Notes under the pieces: generated by a model | Databases searched by the model: none | Seen by the model: only the letters and a program-made list of their open reading frames with translations | What the model was told of the DNA's origin: nothing | Position numbers and translations under genes: made by a program | Part shown: positions 18,801-28,840 of the stretch, piece by piece | How the letters are laid out: each line of letters opens with the position of its first letter | Numbering within the stretch: the stretch's first letter is position 1 | Source of the DNA: an uncultured Lentisphaerota bacterium | Lineage (GTDB): Bacteria; Verrucomicrobiota; Lentisphaeria; Oligosphaerales; CAITYL01 | NCBI GenBank assembly: GCA_903894975.1 | Contig: CAITSE010000023.1 | Location: 1 to 38,130 of the forward strand | Reading direction: 5' to 3' | DNA: 38,130 bases

Positions 18801-21800
18801 CGCCGCGCCGGAACGCTGGCACCACGGCACCGGCCTGGTTTCCGCTGCCGTGGCCTTCCTCCTGACCCTGGTCTGCTTCCAATTCCGCCGCGCCCTGGCC
18901 GAACCCGTGCCCGCCATCCCCGCGCCGGCCCCGGATCCCGCCGCCCCAACCCGGCCCGGCGCCGTCTCCGCGGCCGCCCTGGTCACCATCCCGATCCTTT
19001 CCGCGGCGTTCTGGCTGTGCGGGAAAGCGCTCATCCTTCAGCTTCAAAATCACCACGGTCAGATTCCGTTTATCGCCGCCATCGCCTTGGTCTCCGCCAC
19101 CTTTTATGCCGCGGCGATTTATTTCCGCCAACGCCCGGCCGGAAGCGGCCTGTTCCATCTCTCCTGGCCGCTGCTCGCCGCCGGCATCGCCATGGGCTGC
19201 GATCAAGCCGGGTGCGAGGGGCTGGCCATGCTCGAATACCCGCTGCTTTGGACCGGTGTCGCGTTCACCCTCCTCACCGGAGTGGAAGCCCTTGCCGCAC
19301 GGCGGCAGGACTGGGCGGAAACGCTCCTCGCCCGGCCCCGGCGCGAGATCCTCGCCTGCGGCAGCATTCTGGTCACAGTAATCATCACCATGCTGGTCAT
19401 CCAACTTTCGGAATCCTACACCCGGCACACCGGCCTGCAAGCGCTGGCCATCTTCACCGCCGCCCAGCTCGTCTGGCATGCCCTGCGGACCTCGCAACGC
19501 CGGTTTGGCGCCGTACTTTTCGTGCTCACAACCGCCTGGCTGTTCGCCGCTCCGGACGCGGCCGAACGGAATTTCGGCGCGCTGCCGCTGTTCCTTTTGG
19601 CCGTCCTGACGGCGGACCTCGCCCTGGAAGGAGTCCCGGGGCTCCGCGCCTTCCTGCGTCCTCTCCAGGCCCCGTTCATCGCCGGCGTCACGCTTCTCGG
19701 CGCCTTTCTAGCCTTCCTGGCGGCCGGCCTTCCCGACTCCCTGATCCACGCCGTAGGGACCCAGGACCTGCTCAACCTCACCATTCCTCCGGCCGAAACC
19801 GGCATGCTCCTCGCCGCCATGCTCCTGATCGCCCGCACCCAGAACTGCGCGTTCTTTGTCCTCCCGGCGGCGGCACTCGGCTACCAACTTCTCCTGCTTC
19901 CCTGCACCCTGAACGAACTGTTCCGGCCGTGGCGGCTGGCGGACTTCGCCCTTGTCCTCTGCCTGCTGCCCTTCGCCGGCGGCATGCTGCGCACCTGCTG
20001 TCCGCGACTGCTGCAAGGGCCGACGCCGCAAGTGCCGGCCGCCGAAACCCTGCCCCAGGCGCCCTGGCTCACCATCCCGGCGCTCGGTCTCGCCCTGGGC
20101 GCCGCCTTCGGCCAAATGGCGCTGTCCTCGGCCGGAATCACCACCGACACCCGCGGCATGCAGACCCTCGCGCCGTTCGCCGCCGTCCTCGCCTTCGCCC
20201 TGGCCGGACTGTATTGGCGCCGGGGCGGGTTCTGGACTGTGGCAGCCGGACTGCTGCCCGCGGCCAACCTCTTCGCCATCGCCGTGCTCCGCGGCCGGGA
20301 ACTGCTGGACGCCCAGATGACGGAGGTCCACATCCTCTGCCTGGCCCTGGTCCTCACTCTGGCCGAGTTCGCCCTGGCCCGGAAACTCGTACTGAAAGCC
20401 GCGCTCACCACTGCCGCACACCGGCTGCACCTGGGCTGCGCCGCGCTGGCGGGAACGATCCTGCTCCTGATCGGCGTCAACTACCTGGCTAACCCGGACC
20501 TGACGACGATCCCGACCATCCGCTTCCTGACCTCGGGCCTGCTCGCCCTGGCCGCCGGACTCTATTTCCGCGGCGCCGCGCGCCGGCCGGAAAATCTGCC
20601 GACCCGGGACGGGCTCTGGCTGGAGAGCTTCTGGCACGCCGCCCTCGCCCTCGCCCTCTGGTGCGGCGCGTTAATGATCCCGGCCTTGCGGACCCCGCAC
20701 GCCGCGCTCTATGCGCTGGCGCTTCCGGCCCTGGCCTGCTGGGTGGCGGCGGAATTCTCCCGCCGAACCGCGCCGGCCGCCGCCCCGCCGCCCCGCCTCA
20801 TTCTCGCGGAACGCTTCGCCACCAGCGCCACCGTGTTCGCCGGACTCGTCCTGATCTTGTACGGCTCCCGCCTGCCCTTCCAGATGCTGCTCTTCCCGAA
20901 CCTCCCGCCCGACCTGCATCTCTACCACACCGGCGCGCCCGCCGCCGTGCTCATGGGCCTGATCCTGATCCGCATCCGCGGCCTCGGCGGCGCGACCTGG
21001 ACGGCGTTCACGGGCGGCCTCGCGCTCATGGCCGGCACGTACTTCAGCGTGACCTGGCTGCCCGGACTCTCGCCCTTTGACTTCCCCATGGCCGGCGCCT
21101 GGACCGCCCTTGGCGCGGCGCACCTGCTGATTTTGCTGAGCTACCAGCAGTCGCCGCTGCGCAGTTTCATCCAGGATCTTGGCGGCATTGGCGCGGAAGA
21201 ATGGCACGCGCACCGGCGGCAGTGGGGGCTGTTCCTGACCGCCGCGGTGCATGTCGCCGTCCTTTCCGGCCTGCTCCAGGACTATTCCACGCACAGCCTG
21301 GAGACCACGCCGCTCCTGCTGGCGCTCGCCACCGTCCTCCTCCACCAGGCCGTGATCGGGGCGCCCTGGGCCAAGGCCTATTATGTCCTCGCCGGGCTCG
21401 AAATTCTGGCCGCCCTGCACCTGGACTTCTTCTTGCCGGCCGGCGCCCCCGGCCTGATCCCGGCCAAACAAGTGGTCTGGTACCTGCTCACGCCATGGCT
21501 GGCCGCGGCGCTCCTGTGGTCCCGCCTCAAAGAATGGGTGCCTGCCCGGGCCGTCTGGAACAGCGCCGGAGGCCTGGCCCTGCTCTGCGCCGCGCACCTC
21601 GTTTATCACGGCCCGAGAACCGGCGTCGGCCTGCTCATCGCCCTCCTCATGCTGCTGGCGGCGCTGCGGACGCCGCGGCCGGAAGACGCCCCGCCGCCGC
21701 ACCCCCTGCCCGCGCTGCTGCTGGGCGCGCCGCTGTGGTTCGTCTATTTCGGCACACTCCGGCTCACCGGCGACCACGCCGACGGCTGGCGTCCGCTGCT

Positions 21801-22980
21801 CGCCGGCGCCGCCGCGCTGCTGGCCACCGGCATGCTCGCACGCTTCGCCGACGCGCTGCACGACAGGCTCCGCCAACCCGGCCGGCCGGAGGATTCCGCC
21901 CAGCCCGCTCCGGACCGTTTCCTCGCGCACGAAGTTCTCGATCTCTGCCGGCGCCGGACCGAGGCCGTCGCCCGCACCCTGCTGTGGCTGGCCTTCGCCA
22001 TCCTCTCTCTTGTCACCAGTCCTCGCAATGACAGCCTCGACATCATGCTGGCGCTCGCATTCGTCTGGGGCGTCGGTGCTGTGGCCTGGTACCGCGAAGG
22101 CCGGTTCCGCGACGGCGTCCTGCCCTACGCCGCCAGCCTGCTCAGCCTGGCCGGCGCCTGGATCGTCCTCCGGCGGTTGCTATTCCGCCACTTCGATTTC
22201 TGGACCTACGAGTACGACATCTGGCTTGGCCTCGGCGCCTCCATCGCCTTCAGCGCCGCCAAGCGCCTGGTCAGGCATCAGCAGCCGGGGCTCAGCCGCA
22301 CCATCACCGGCACCGTCTGGCTCCTGCCCGTCCTGCAATGCCTCTGGCTGCTGACCAACCACATGAGCGCCGACCTCACCCTGCTCGTGATCGGCATTCA
22401 GGCCATGCTCTTCGCCTGGCAGGGCGGCGGCAAGCGTGATTCCCCGTACAATGCCGTGGCCATGCTCGGCTTCGTCAGCTTCATCTGCCTGCTCTTCTGG
22501 GCCAAGCTCGACCTGCGCTGCATCCAGGCCTATGTCCTGCCCGCCGGATTTGGCGTGCTCGGCCTGCTTTGGCTGTTCGGCTCCCATGTCCCGCCACCCC
22601 TGCGCCACGCCATCCGCCTGGTCACCGTCCTCGGCATGCTCGGAAGCTGCGGCTATTATGCGCTGCTGGACAACCGCTACCCCGTCAGCTTCCACCTGAC
22701 CATGCTCCTGCTGTGCCTGATCGTGATGGCTTTCGGCCCGCTCCTGCGCGTCCGGCTCTACCTCGGCCTCGGCTTCGCCGGCTTTGCCACCGACCTGATC
22801 GCGTTGGTAGTCAAGGAGTTCCGGACTCTTGACCGTTCCCTGCAGATGATGGGCATCGGCCTGCTCCTGCTCCTGCTCGGCGTCGCCGTGGTCGGCGGCG
22901 CCATCTTCTACAAAACCAACCGCGACGCCCTCCGCGCCCGCTGCGCCAGTCTCGGCGCCAGATTCGGCGTCTGGGAATAA
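15862..22980 (+). CDS. Giant polytopic membrane protein (~2372 aa; DUF2339-like in character), N-terminal soluble region then dozens of hydrophobic segments
   Basis: Single uninterrupted ORF. GTG start at 15862 preceded by GAGGAGG (15849-15855); the ORF track start at 15805 is another GTG. Soluble ~430 aa, Pro-rich linker, then TM-rich from HIQPFLTANWYILAGLLMVVAGASLLAYFTWDKSLLVRYLFLPVLLAAF. Confidence 0.85.
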   Translation: MGENLVSAGKPQLALELVRQTVHGTSLSFAKIEPLLRKLLPRPEWEEGGTLYALQRLLLEQGVAEARDLAAQIHLGILKDAVQAGRARRCDPAHPWRTLAAATLAHLPPDLPVDWRDDAGALAILTRAVQLERDRGFLLTTTPDLYPPIRSLSEECQGQRQRLRTFSFFWNLIPPNLLWKDFTLPSGTALPAGADTDPAAADATRLADLAAAVTGSQPSTPQAKTALACLLAWPDRAAAEYILRLGSALPAVQAYAMHALALRTGNDYATWGEWADYLRRTMAERNWQQATASRLLSENRAELRLLWYTCQTPQPDPVLLEALTAAVAESAHRTVQPADFVRRREAVLTPADVARLQGLPVPPTAPAPPRPAGGLSIPPGLGLPPVLTEPIAPQSAAARLSPMSPPILPRIIPTPAPEPEKPAAPPEPSLWEEHIQPFLTANWYILAGLLMVVAGASLLAYFTWDKSLLVRYLFLPVLLAAFTGGLAELGLRLTRRHPDLRATGTFLLGGAICLLPANFMVLCRAGDDPQAARLLLPALALYAAAAGAGLWRWCGEVRRELRPLLALPLLAVNLLAVLGDMPGVRDAAAGHRSTLVPFTITAAVLLVLAVANRFLRLVLTRELLDAKCVPWFFGITLAATTLQVSAWRHFHLGITPHPRDYALAVILAGAALLRWERRAGELRNTGAAYGGESFLGYAALFLGILMAAGNQHLRVIALLLAGGIWLVQAPRRPGIVHYWIGVTLCLLGGAATGMLETFPKRRELNLLPELGFALALAAGAARALAGRFREPRLRQVALEIQPPILLVTALVAVLSQYHLRSAPWQTGLILLAVAGFFAVRATVTARRDWLHIAAVSAGLALPYLGCADMTEYRFDENTLGLGFGLLAAVWLAAARFLPSATWRRTGGRIVTAFGLAGIAGLLLRLLLACRPEIGGAELAGGVLLAVALGVTAWRARSRLPAMSAAGTLAVILPLFRVPAAAAPERWHHGTGLVSAAVAFLLTLVCFQFRRALAEPVPAIPAPAPDPAAPTRPGAVSAAALVTIPILSAAFWLCGKALILQLQNHHGQIPFIAAIALVSATFYAAAIYFRQRPAGSGLFHLSWPLLAAGIAMGCDQAGCEGLAMLEYPLLWTGVAFTLLTGVEALAARRQDWAETLLARPRREILACGSILVTVIITMLVIQLSESYTRHTGLQALAIFTAAQLVWHALRTSQRRFGAVLFVLTTAWLFAAPDAAERNFGALPLFLLAVLTADLALEGVPGLRAFLRPLQAPFIAGVTLLGAFLAFLAAGLPDSLIHAVGTQDLLNLTIPPAETGMLLAAMLLIARTQNCAFFVLPAAALGYQLLLLPCTLNELFRPWRLADFALVLCLLPFAGGMLRTCCPRLLQGPTPQVPAAETLPQAPWLTIPALGLALGAAFGQMALSSAGITTDTRGMQTLAPFAAVLAFALAGLYWRRGGFWTVAAGLLPAANLFAIAVLRGRELLDAQMTEVHILCLALVLTLAEFALARKLVLKAALTTAAHRLHLGCAALAGTILLLIGVNYLANPDLTTIPTIRFLTSGLLALAAGLYFRGAARRPENLPTRDGLWLESFWHAALALALWCGALMIPALRTPHAALYALALPALACWVAAEFSRRTAPAAAPPPRLILAERFATSATVFAGLVLILYGSRLPFQMLLFPNLPPDLHLYHTGAPAAVLMGLILIRIRGLGGATWTAFTGGLALMAGTYFSVTWLPGLSPFDFPMAGAWTALGAAHLLILLSYQQSPLRSFIQDLGGIGAEEWHAHRRQWGLFLTAAVHVAVLSGLLQDYSTHSLETTPLLLALATVLLHQAVIGAPWAKAYYVLAGLEILAALHLDFFLPAGAPGLIPAKQVVWYLLTPWLAAALLWSRLKEWVPARAVWNSAGGLALLCAAHLVYHGPRTGVGLLIALLMLLAALRTPRPEDAPPPHPLPALLLGAPLWFVYFGTLRLTGDHADGWRPLLAGAAALLATGMLARFADALHDRLRQPGRPEDSAQPAPDRFLAHEVLDLCRRRTEAVARTLLWLAFAILSLVTSPRNDSLDIMLALAFVWGVGAVAWYREGRFRDGVLPYAASLLSLAGAWIVLRRLLFRHFDFWTYEYDIWLGLGASIAFSAAKRLVRHQQPGLSRTITGTVWLLPVLQCLWLLTNHMSADLTLLVIGIQAMLFAWQGGGKRDSPYNAVAMLGFVSFICLLFWAKLDLRCIQAYVLPAGFGVLGLLWLFGSHVPPPLRHAIRLVTVLGMLGSCGYYALLDNRYPVSFHLTMLLLCLIVMAFGPLLRVRLYLGLGFAGFATDLIALVVKEFRTLDRSLQMMGIGLLLLLLGVAVVGGAIFYKTNRDALRARCASLGARFGVWE

Positions 22981-23244
22981 ACCGGGAGAGGGGCATCCTG
23001 CCCACTAACCCCGGGGGGCGGGTGTCCACACCCGGCAACACAGGCCGGCGGACTTCCAGCCCGGCGAAATTTCCGCCCGGCAGCGGCACGGCCCCCGCCC
23101 GAAACAAAAAAGTCTATTTGACTAGACATGGTTTATAAAGAATCCGCTCCCTCTCTTATGGATTGACTGCCAAACCTGTTTATAGTCTGGGGACAGGCCA
23201 TGGACCGTCCGGACATTCCGGACGCGCGGCCCAAGGACTCTTCC

Positions 23245-23859
23245 ATGAACCGCATCGGCACGGCATTGGTCATTTCCGGTCCCAGCGGCGCCGGTAAAAG
23301 CACTGTTTGCGCCCAGGTCCTGACGGCCTGGCCGGATCTGCGTTTTTCCGTTTCCTGCACCACCCGCACCCCGCGCCCCGGCGAGGTGAACGGAAAAGAC
23401 TATCATTTCTTGGCGCGCGCAGAGTACGACCGGCTCATCACCGCCGGCGAATTCCTCGAACATGCCGAGGTCCACGGCAACGGCTACGGCACCCTCCGCC
23501 GCGAAGTCGAACCGTTCCTGGAGCGCGGCGGCGACGTGCTGCTGGACATTGACGTCCAGGGCGCGCGCCAGGTCCGCCAACGCATCGCCGGCACACCCCT
23601 GGCCGGACACACCGTATTTACCTTTCTGGCGCCGCCGTCACTCGCGGTGCTGGAGCAACGGCTGCGCGGCCGCGGCACGGATGCCGAAGAAGTCATCCGC
23701 CGCCGTCTGGAAAATGCCCGGTGCGAACTGGCCGCCTGGCGCGAATACGAGTACCTGGTCATCAACGACCAGGTCACGGACGCCGCGGCCGACTTGCTGG
23801 CCATTCTCCGGGCCGGTCACTGCCGGAGCACGTCAGCGATGTGGGACCCGCTGGCATGA
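23245..23859 (+). CDS. gmk: Guanylate kinase
   Basis: ALVISGPSGAGKSTVCAQVL, SCTTRTPRPGEVNGKDYHFL, EFLEHAEVHGNGYGT, DIDVQGARQVRQ, FLAPPS, RRLENARCELAAWREYEYLVIND. Start at 23245 with AAGGA upstream. Confidence 0.97.
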   Translation: MNRIGTALVISGPSGAGKSTVCAQVLTAWPDLRFSVSCTTRTPRPGEVNGKDYHFLARAEYDRLITAGEFLEHAEVHGNGYGTLRREVEPFLERGGDVLLDIDVQGARQVRQRIAGTPLAGHTVFTFLAPPSLAVLEQRLRGRGTDAEEVIRRRLENARCELAAWREYEYLVINDQVTDAAADLLAILRAGHCRSTSAMWDPLA

Positions 23860-23882
23860 TCAGTCGCTGTGACAGGAAAAGC

Positions 23883-23987
23883 CTAGGGTTCGGGGTTCGG
23901 GGTTCGGGGTTCGGGGTTCGGGAGGAGGACGGCCCCCGTCGACCGCAAGTTTTCACGGGATTCTGAACCCCGAACCCTGAACCCTAG
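23883..23987. repeat. Inverted repeat with heptamer arms (GGGTTCG)5 / (CYGAACC)3
   Basis: CTAGGGTTCGGGGTTCGGGGTTCGGGGTTCGGGGTTCGGG (23883-23922) and CTGAACCCCGAACCCTGAACCCTAG (23963-23987). Confidence 0.88.
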
Positions 23988-24089
23988 ATTTTTCCCCGAA
24001 TCGACCCGCCGAAACTCGCCGACGCCTAACCCTGCCCGACTTGGCCGGGCATGTCAGGAATTGACGGTTTTTTATGCCGGTCGGCCCGA

Positions 24090-24120
24090 TTGACTTGCCC
24101 CCTTCGCCGGATTATATAAT
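24090..24120 (+). promoter_or_regulatory. Candidate sigma-70-like promoter for the pil gene cluster
   Basis: TTGACT (24090) with TATATA at 24113 (N17) or TATAAT at 24115 (N19). It lies inside the longest ORF version, supporting the later GTG start at 24206. Confidence 0.5.
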
Positions 24121-24205
24121 AGGCCGCCATGTTGCCAGCGACATGGCGTGCCGACTGGACTGCGACGAATATTCGCATTGCGCACCTTATACGGAGACAC
24201 GGGCC

Positions 24206-25921
24206 GTGGCCGAGAACGACGAACTGTTGGTCGATCTTCTGATCGGCAAAGGGCTCATCACCCAGGAACAGGCCGCAGCCGCGCGGGCCAAGGCCGAGCA
24301 GGACGGCACCACCATCATCGACAACATCATCATCCTCGGCTTCCTCGCCGAGGAAACCGTGATGATGTTGCTGGCGTCCGAGTATGGGATGGAGTGTTTC
24401 GACCTGTCCGGCTACAAAATTCCGCCGGAAGTCATTGCGGCGATGCCTCCGGACATTGTCCGGCGCTACAAGGTGGTGCCGGTGATGCGGAACGGCCAGA
24501 CCCTGACCGTGGCGCTGGCGGACCCCACCGACGTCGAGACCCTGGACTCCCTGCGCTACATCCTCAAGACCGACGTTGAGGGCGTGCTGGTCTCCCGCAA
24601 GCAGATCAAAGAGGCGATCACCCATTATTACAGCACGATCGAGGAGAGCGTCGACAGCTTCCTGGAGGACTTCACCGAAGCCAACGTCGAAGAAGTTGCG
24701 CAAGTTGGCGGGATGGACATGGGCGACGCAAAGGCGACCGACGACGACGCGCCGATCATCCGCCTGGTTTCCCTGCTCATCCTGGAGGCCTACCGCAGCC
24801 GCGCGTCCGACATCCACCTGGAGCCGCTGGAGCGCCGCTTCCGCGTCCGCTACCGCATTGACGGCCAGCTCAAGGAAATTGACGAACCGCCGCCGAAGTA
24901 TTTGCAGAACAACATCATCAGCCGCCTCAAGATCATGGCGAAGATGGATATTTCCGAGCACCGCGTCCCGCAGGATGGCCGCATCCAGATCAACGCCATG
25001 GGCAAGAGCTTGGATCTGCGCGTGAACGTGCTGCCGACCCGCCACGGCGAATCTATCGTCATGCGTATCCTGGACAAGACCAGCGTACAGCTCGGCATTC
25101 CCGAACTCGGTTTTTTTGTCGACGACCAGCAGACCATCGACCGGATCGTCAGTTTTCCCGACGGCATCTTCCTGGTGACGGGGCCGACGGGGTCGGGCAA
25201 GACCACCTCGCTCTACGCCTTCCTCAACACCCTGAACAAGCCCTCCCGCAAAATCATCACGGTGGAAGACCCGGTGGAATACGAGTTCGCCGGCATCAAC
25301 CAGTGCCAGGTCAACGAAGACGTCGGCATGTCCTTTGCCAAAGCCCTGCGCGCCATGATGCGTCAGGCGCCGAACGTGATCATGGTCGGTGAAATCCGCG
25401 ACATGGAGGCGGGTGAAATCGCCATCAATGCGGCGCTCACGGGACACTTGGTCTTCAGCACCTTGCACACCAACGACGCCCCCTCGGCCATCACCCGCAT
25501 GATCGACATCGGCATCAAGGAATTCCTGATCGCCTCCGCCCTGCGCGCCGTCATGGCCCAGCGCCTGGTCCGGCGCATCTGCCAAAAATGCGCCAAACCC
25601 TACCAGGCCACGGAAGCCGAGCTGGAGTCGCTGCACCTGACCCCCGACTTCTTCAACGGCATGGAACTCAAGCGCGGCGCCGGCTGCCCGGACTGCAACA
25701 ACCGCGGCTACCGCGGCCGGATGGGCATCTATGAAATCTTTATCGTCGGCGAGCAGATCCTCGCCCTCATCTATGAGCGCGCCTCGTCCGGCATCATCCG
25801 TGAAAAAGCCCGATCCCTGGGCATGCGCACCCTGCGGGAGGACGGCCTGCGCAAGGCCGGCGCCGGCCTGACCTCCCTGGAAGAGGTGATCGAAGAAACC
25901 GCCGCCGACGCGAGCGACTGA
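24206..25921 (+). CDS. GspE/PilB-family assembly ATPase (first copy)
   Basis: MshEN-like N-terminus, GPTGSGKTTSLY, GEIRDMEAGEIAINAALTGHLVFSTLHTNDAPSAITR, CxxC pairs CQKC/CPDC. GTG start at 24206. Confidence 0.95.
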   Translation: MAENDELLVDLLIGKGLITQEQAAAARAKAEQDGTTIIDNIIILGFLAEETVMMLLASEYGMECFDLSGYKIPPEVIAAMPPDIVRRYKVVPVMRNGQTLTVALADPTDVETLDSLRYILKTDVEGVLVSRKQIKEAITHYYSTIEESVDSFLEDFTEANVEEVAQVGGMDMGDAKATDDDAPIIRLVSLLILEAYRSRASDIHLEPLERRFRVRYRIDGQLKEIDEPPPKYLQNNIISRLKIMAKMDISEHRVPQDGRIQINAMGKSLDLRVNVLPTRHGESIVMRILDKTSVQLGIPELGFFVDDQQTIDRIVSFPDGIFLVTGPTGSGKTTSLYAFLNTLNKPSRKIITVEDPVEYEFAGINQCQVNEDVGMSFAKALRAMMRQAPNVIMVGEIRDMEAGEIAINAALTGHLVFSTLHTNDAPSAITRMIDIGIKEFLIASALRAVMAQRLVRRICQKCAKPYQATEAELESLHLTPDFFNGMELKRGAGCPDCNNRGYRGRMGIYEIFIVGEQILALIYERASSGIIREKARSLGMRTLREDGLRKAGAGLTSLEEVIEETAADASD

Positions 25922-25968
25922 GCAAGGAACCCGGGCCGCCCCGCGGCCCGCAGCTTGGAACCGGACCC

Positions 25969-27669
<1,701 letters not shown>

Positions 27670-27712
27670 TCCCCGGCCGGTCCCGAACCGGCTTTTGTGA
27701 AAGAAGGTTCCC

Positions 27713-28795
27713 ATGTCGATCGAAATGTCCGACATGCTGCAAATGGTGGTGGACGAAGGCGCCAGCGACCTGCATCTGCCCGTCGGCTCGCCCCCGGTCC
27801 TGCGCATCCACGGCGGGTTGCACCCGCTGGACGTGCCGTCCCTCGTTCCCGAGGACACCGAGCGGCTGATGAAGTCGATCACCTCCGATGCCAACCAGCA
27901 AAAGTTGCGCGAAGTCGGCAGCGTCGACTTCGGCTTCGCCTTCGGCTCCAAGGCCCGGTTCCGCGTGAGCTGTTTCCGGCAGAAGGGCTCCTTCGGCCTG
28001 GTTCTGCGCTGCATTCCCCGCACGCTGCTGACCCTGGAACAGATCGGCCTGCCGCCGGCAATCAAGGACATCCTCTTCAAGCCCCGCGGCCTGGTTCTGG
28101 TTACCGGGCCCACGGGCTCCGGCAAATCCACCACGCTCGCCTCCATGATCGACGTGGTCAACAACCAGCGCGACTGTCACATCATCACCGTCGAAGATCC
28201 TATCGAATTTTACCACGAACACAAGAACAGCATCATCACCCAGCGCGAACTCGGCGTCGATGTCCCCTCCTTCGAAGAAGCCCTGCGCCGCGCCCTGCGC
28301 CAGGATCCAGACGTGATCCTCGTGGGTGAAATGCGCGACCTGGAGACCATCAAGGCCGCGGTCACCGCCGCGGAAACCGGCCATCTGGTCTTCGCCACCC
28401 TGCACACCACCGGCGCCGCGGAAACCGTCGACCGCATTGTCGACGCCTTCCCCACCGATCAGCAGGAGCAGATCCGCGCCCAGCTTGCCACCTGTCTGAT
28501 CTGCGTCATCTCCCAGGTGCTGCTCGCCCGCGTAGACAAGCCCGGCCGCGTTGCCGCGTTCGAGATCATGATCTCCACCCCCTCGATCCAGGCGCTCATC
28601 CGCGACAACAAAACCTTCCGCATCACCTCCGACATCCAGACCGGCGCCAAGTGGGGCATGAACACCCTCGACGCCCACCTCCTTTCCCTGTACGAAACCG
28701 GCAAGATCGGCTATGGTGAACTGATCACGACCTGCCGGGACAGTGAAAGCATTGTGCAGAAACTCCAGCAGTCCGGCACCGGCGCGCGCCGCTAG
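27713..28795 (+). CDS. pilT: PilT-family retraction ATPase
   Basis: [88 protein letters not shown]. Confidence 0.95.
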   Translation: MSIEMSDMLQMVVDEGASDLHLPVGSPPVLRIHGGLHPLDVPSLVPEDTERLMKSITSDANQQKLREVGSVDFGFAFGSKARFRVSCFRQKGSFGLVLRCIPRTLLTLEQIGLPPAIKDILFKPRGLVLVTGPTGSGKSTTLASMIDVVNNQRDCHIITVEDPIEFYHEHKNSIITQRELGVDVPSFEEALRRALRQDPDVILVGEMRDLETIKAAVTAAETGHLVFATLHTTGAAETVDRIVDAFPTDQQEQIRAQLATCLICVISQVLLARVDKPGRVAAFEIMISTPSIQALIRDNKTFRITSDIQTGAKWGMNTLDAHLLSLYETGKIGYGELITTCRDSESIVQKLQQSGTGARR

Positions 28796-28840
28796 CCTAA
28801 ATTATTCACGAACCGGTTCCAACCTGTGAGGTGATTCCCC

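Noticed and set aside
17566-19497. 643-aa minus-strand ORF and 720-aa plus-strand ORF (18330-20492) inside the giant membrane protein
   Set aside because: Both are low-complexity shadow frames of the 2372-aa reading frame.
23886-23920. (GGGTTCG)5 as a CRISPR array or telomere-like repeat
   Set aside because: No spacers, unit only 7 nt, and an inverted partner arm nearby; no Cas genes in the window.
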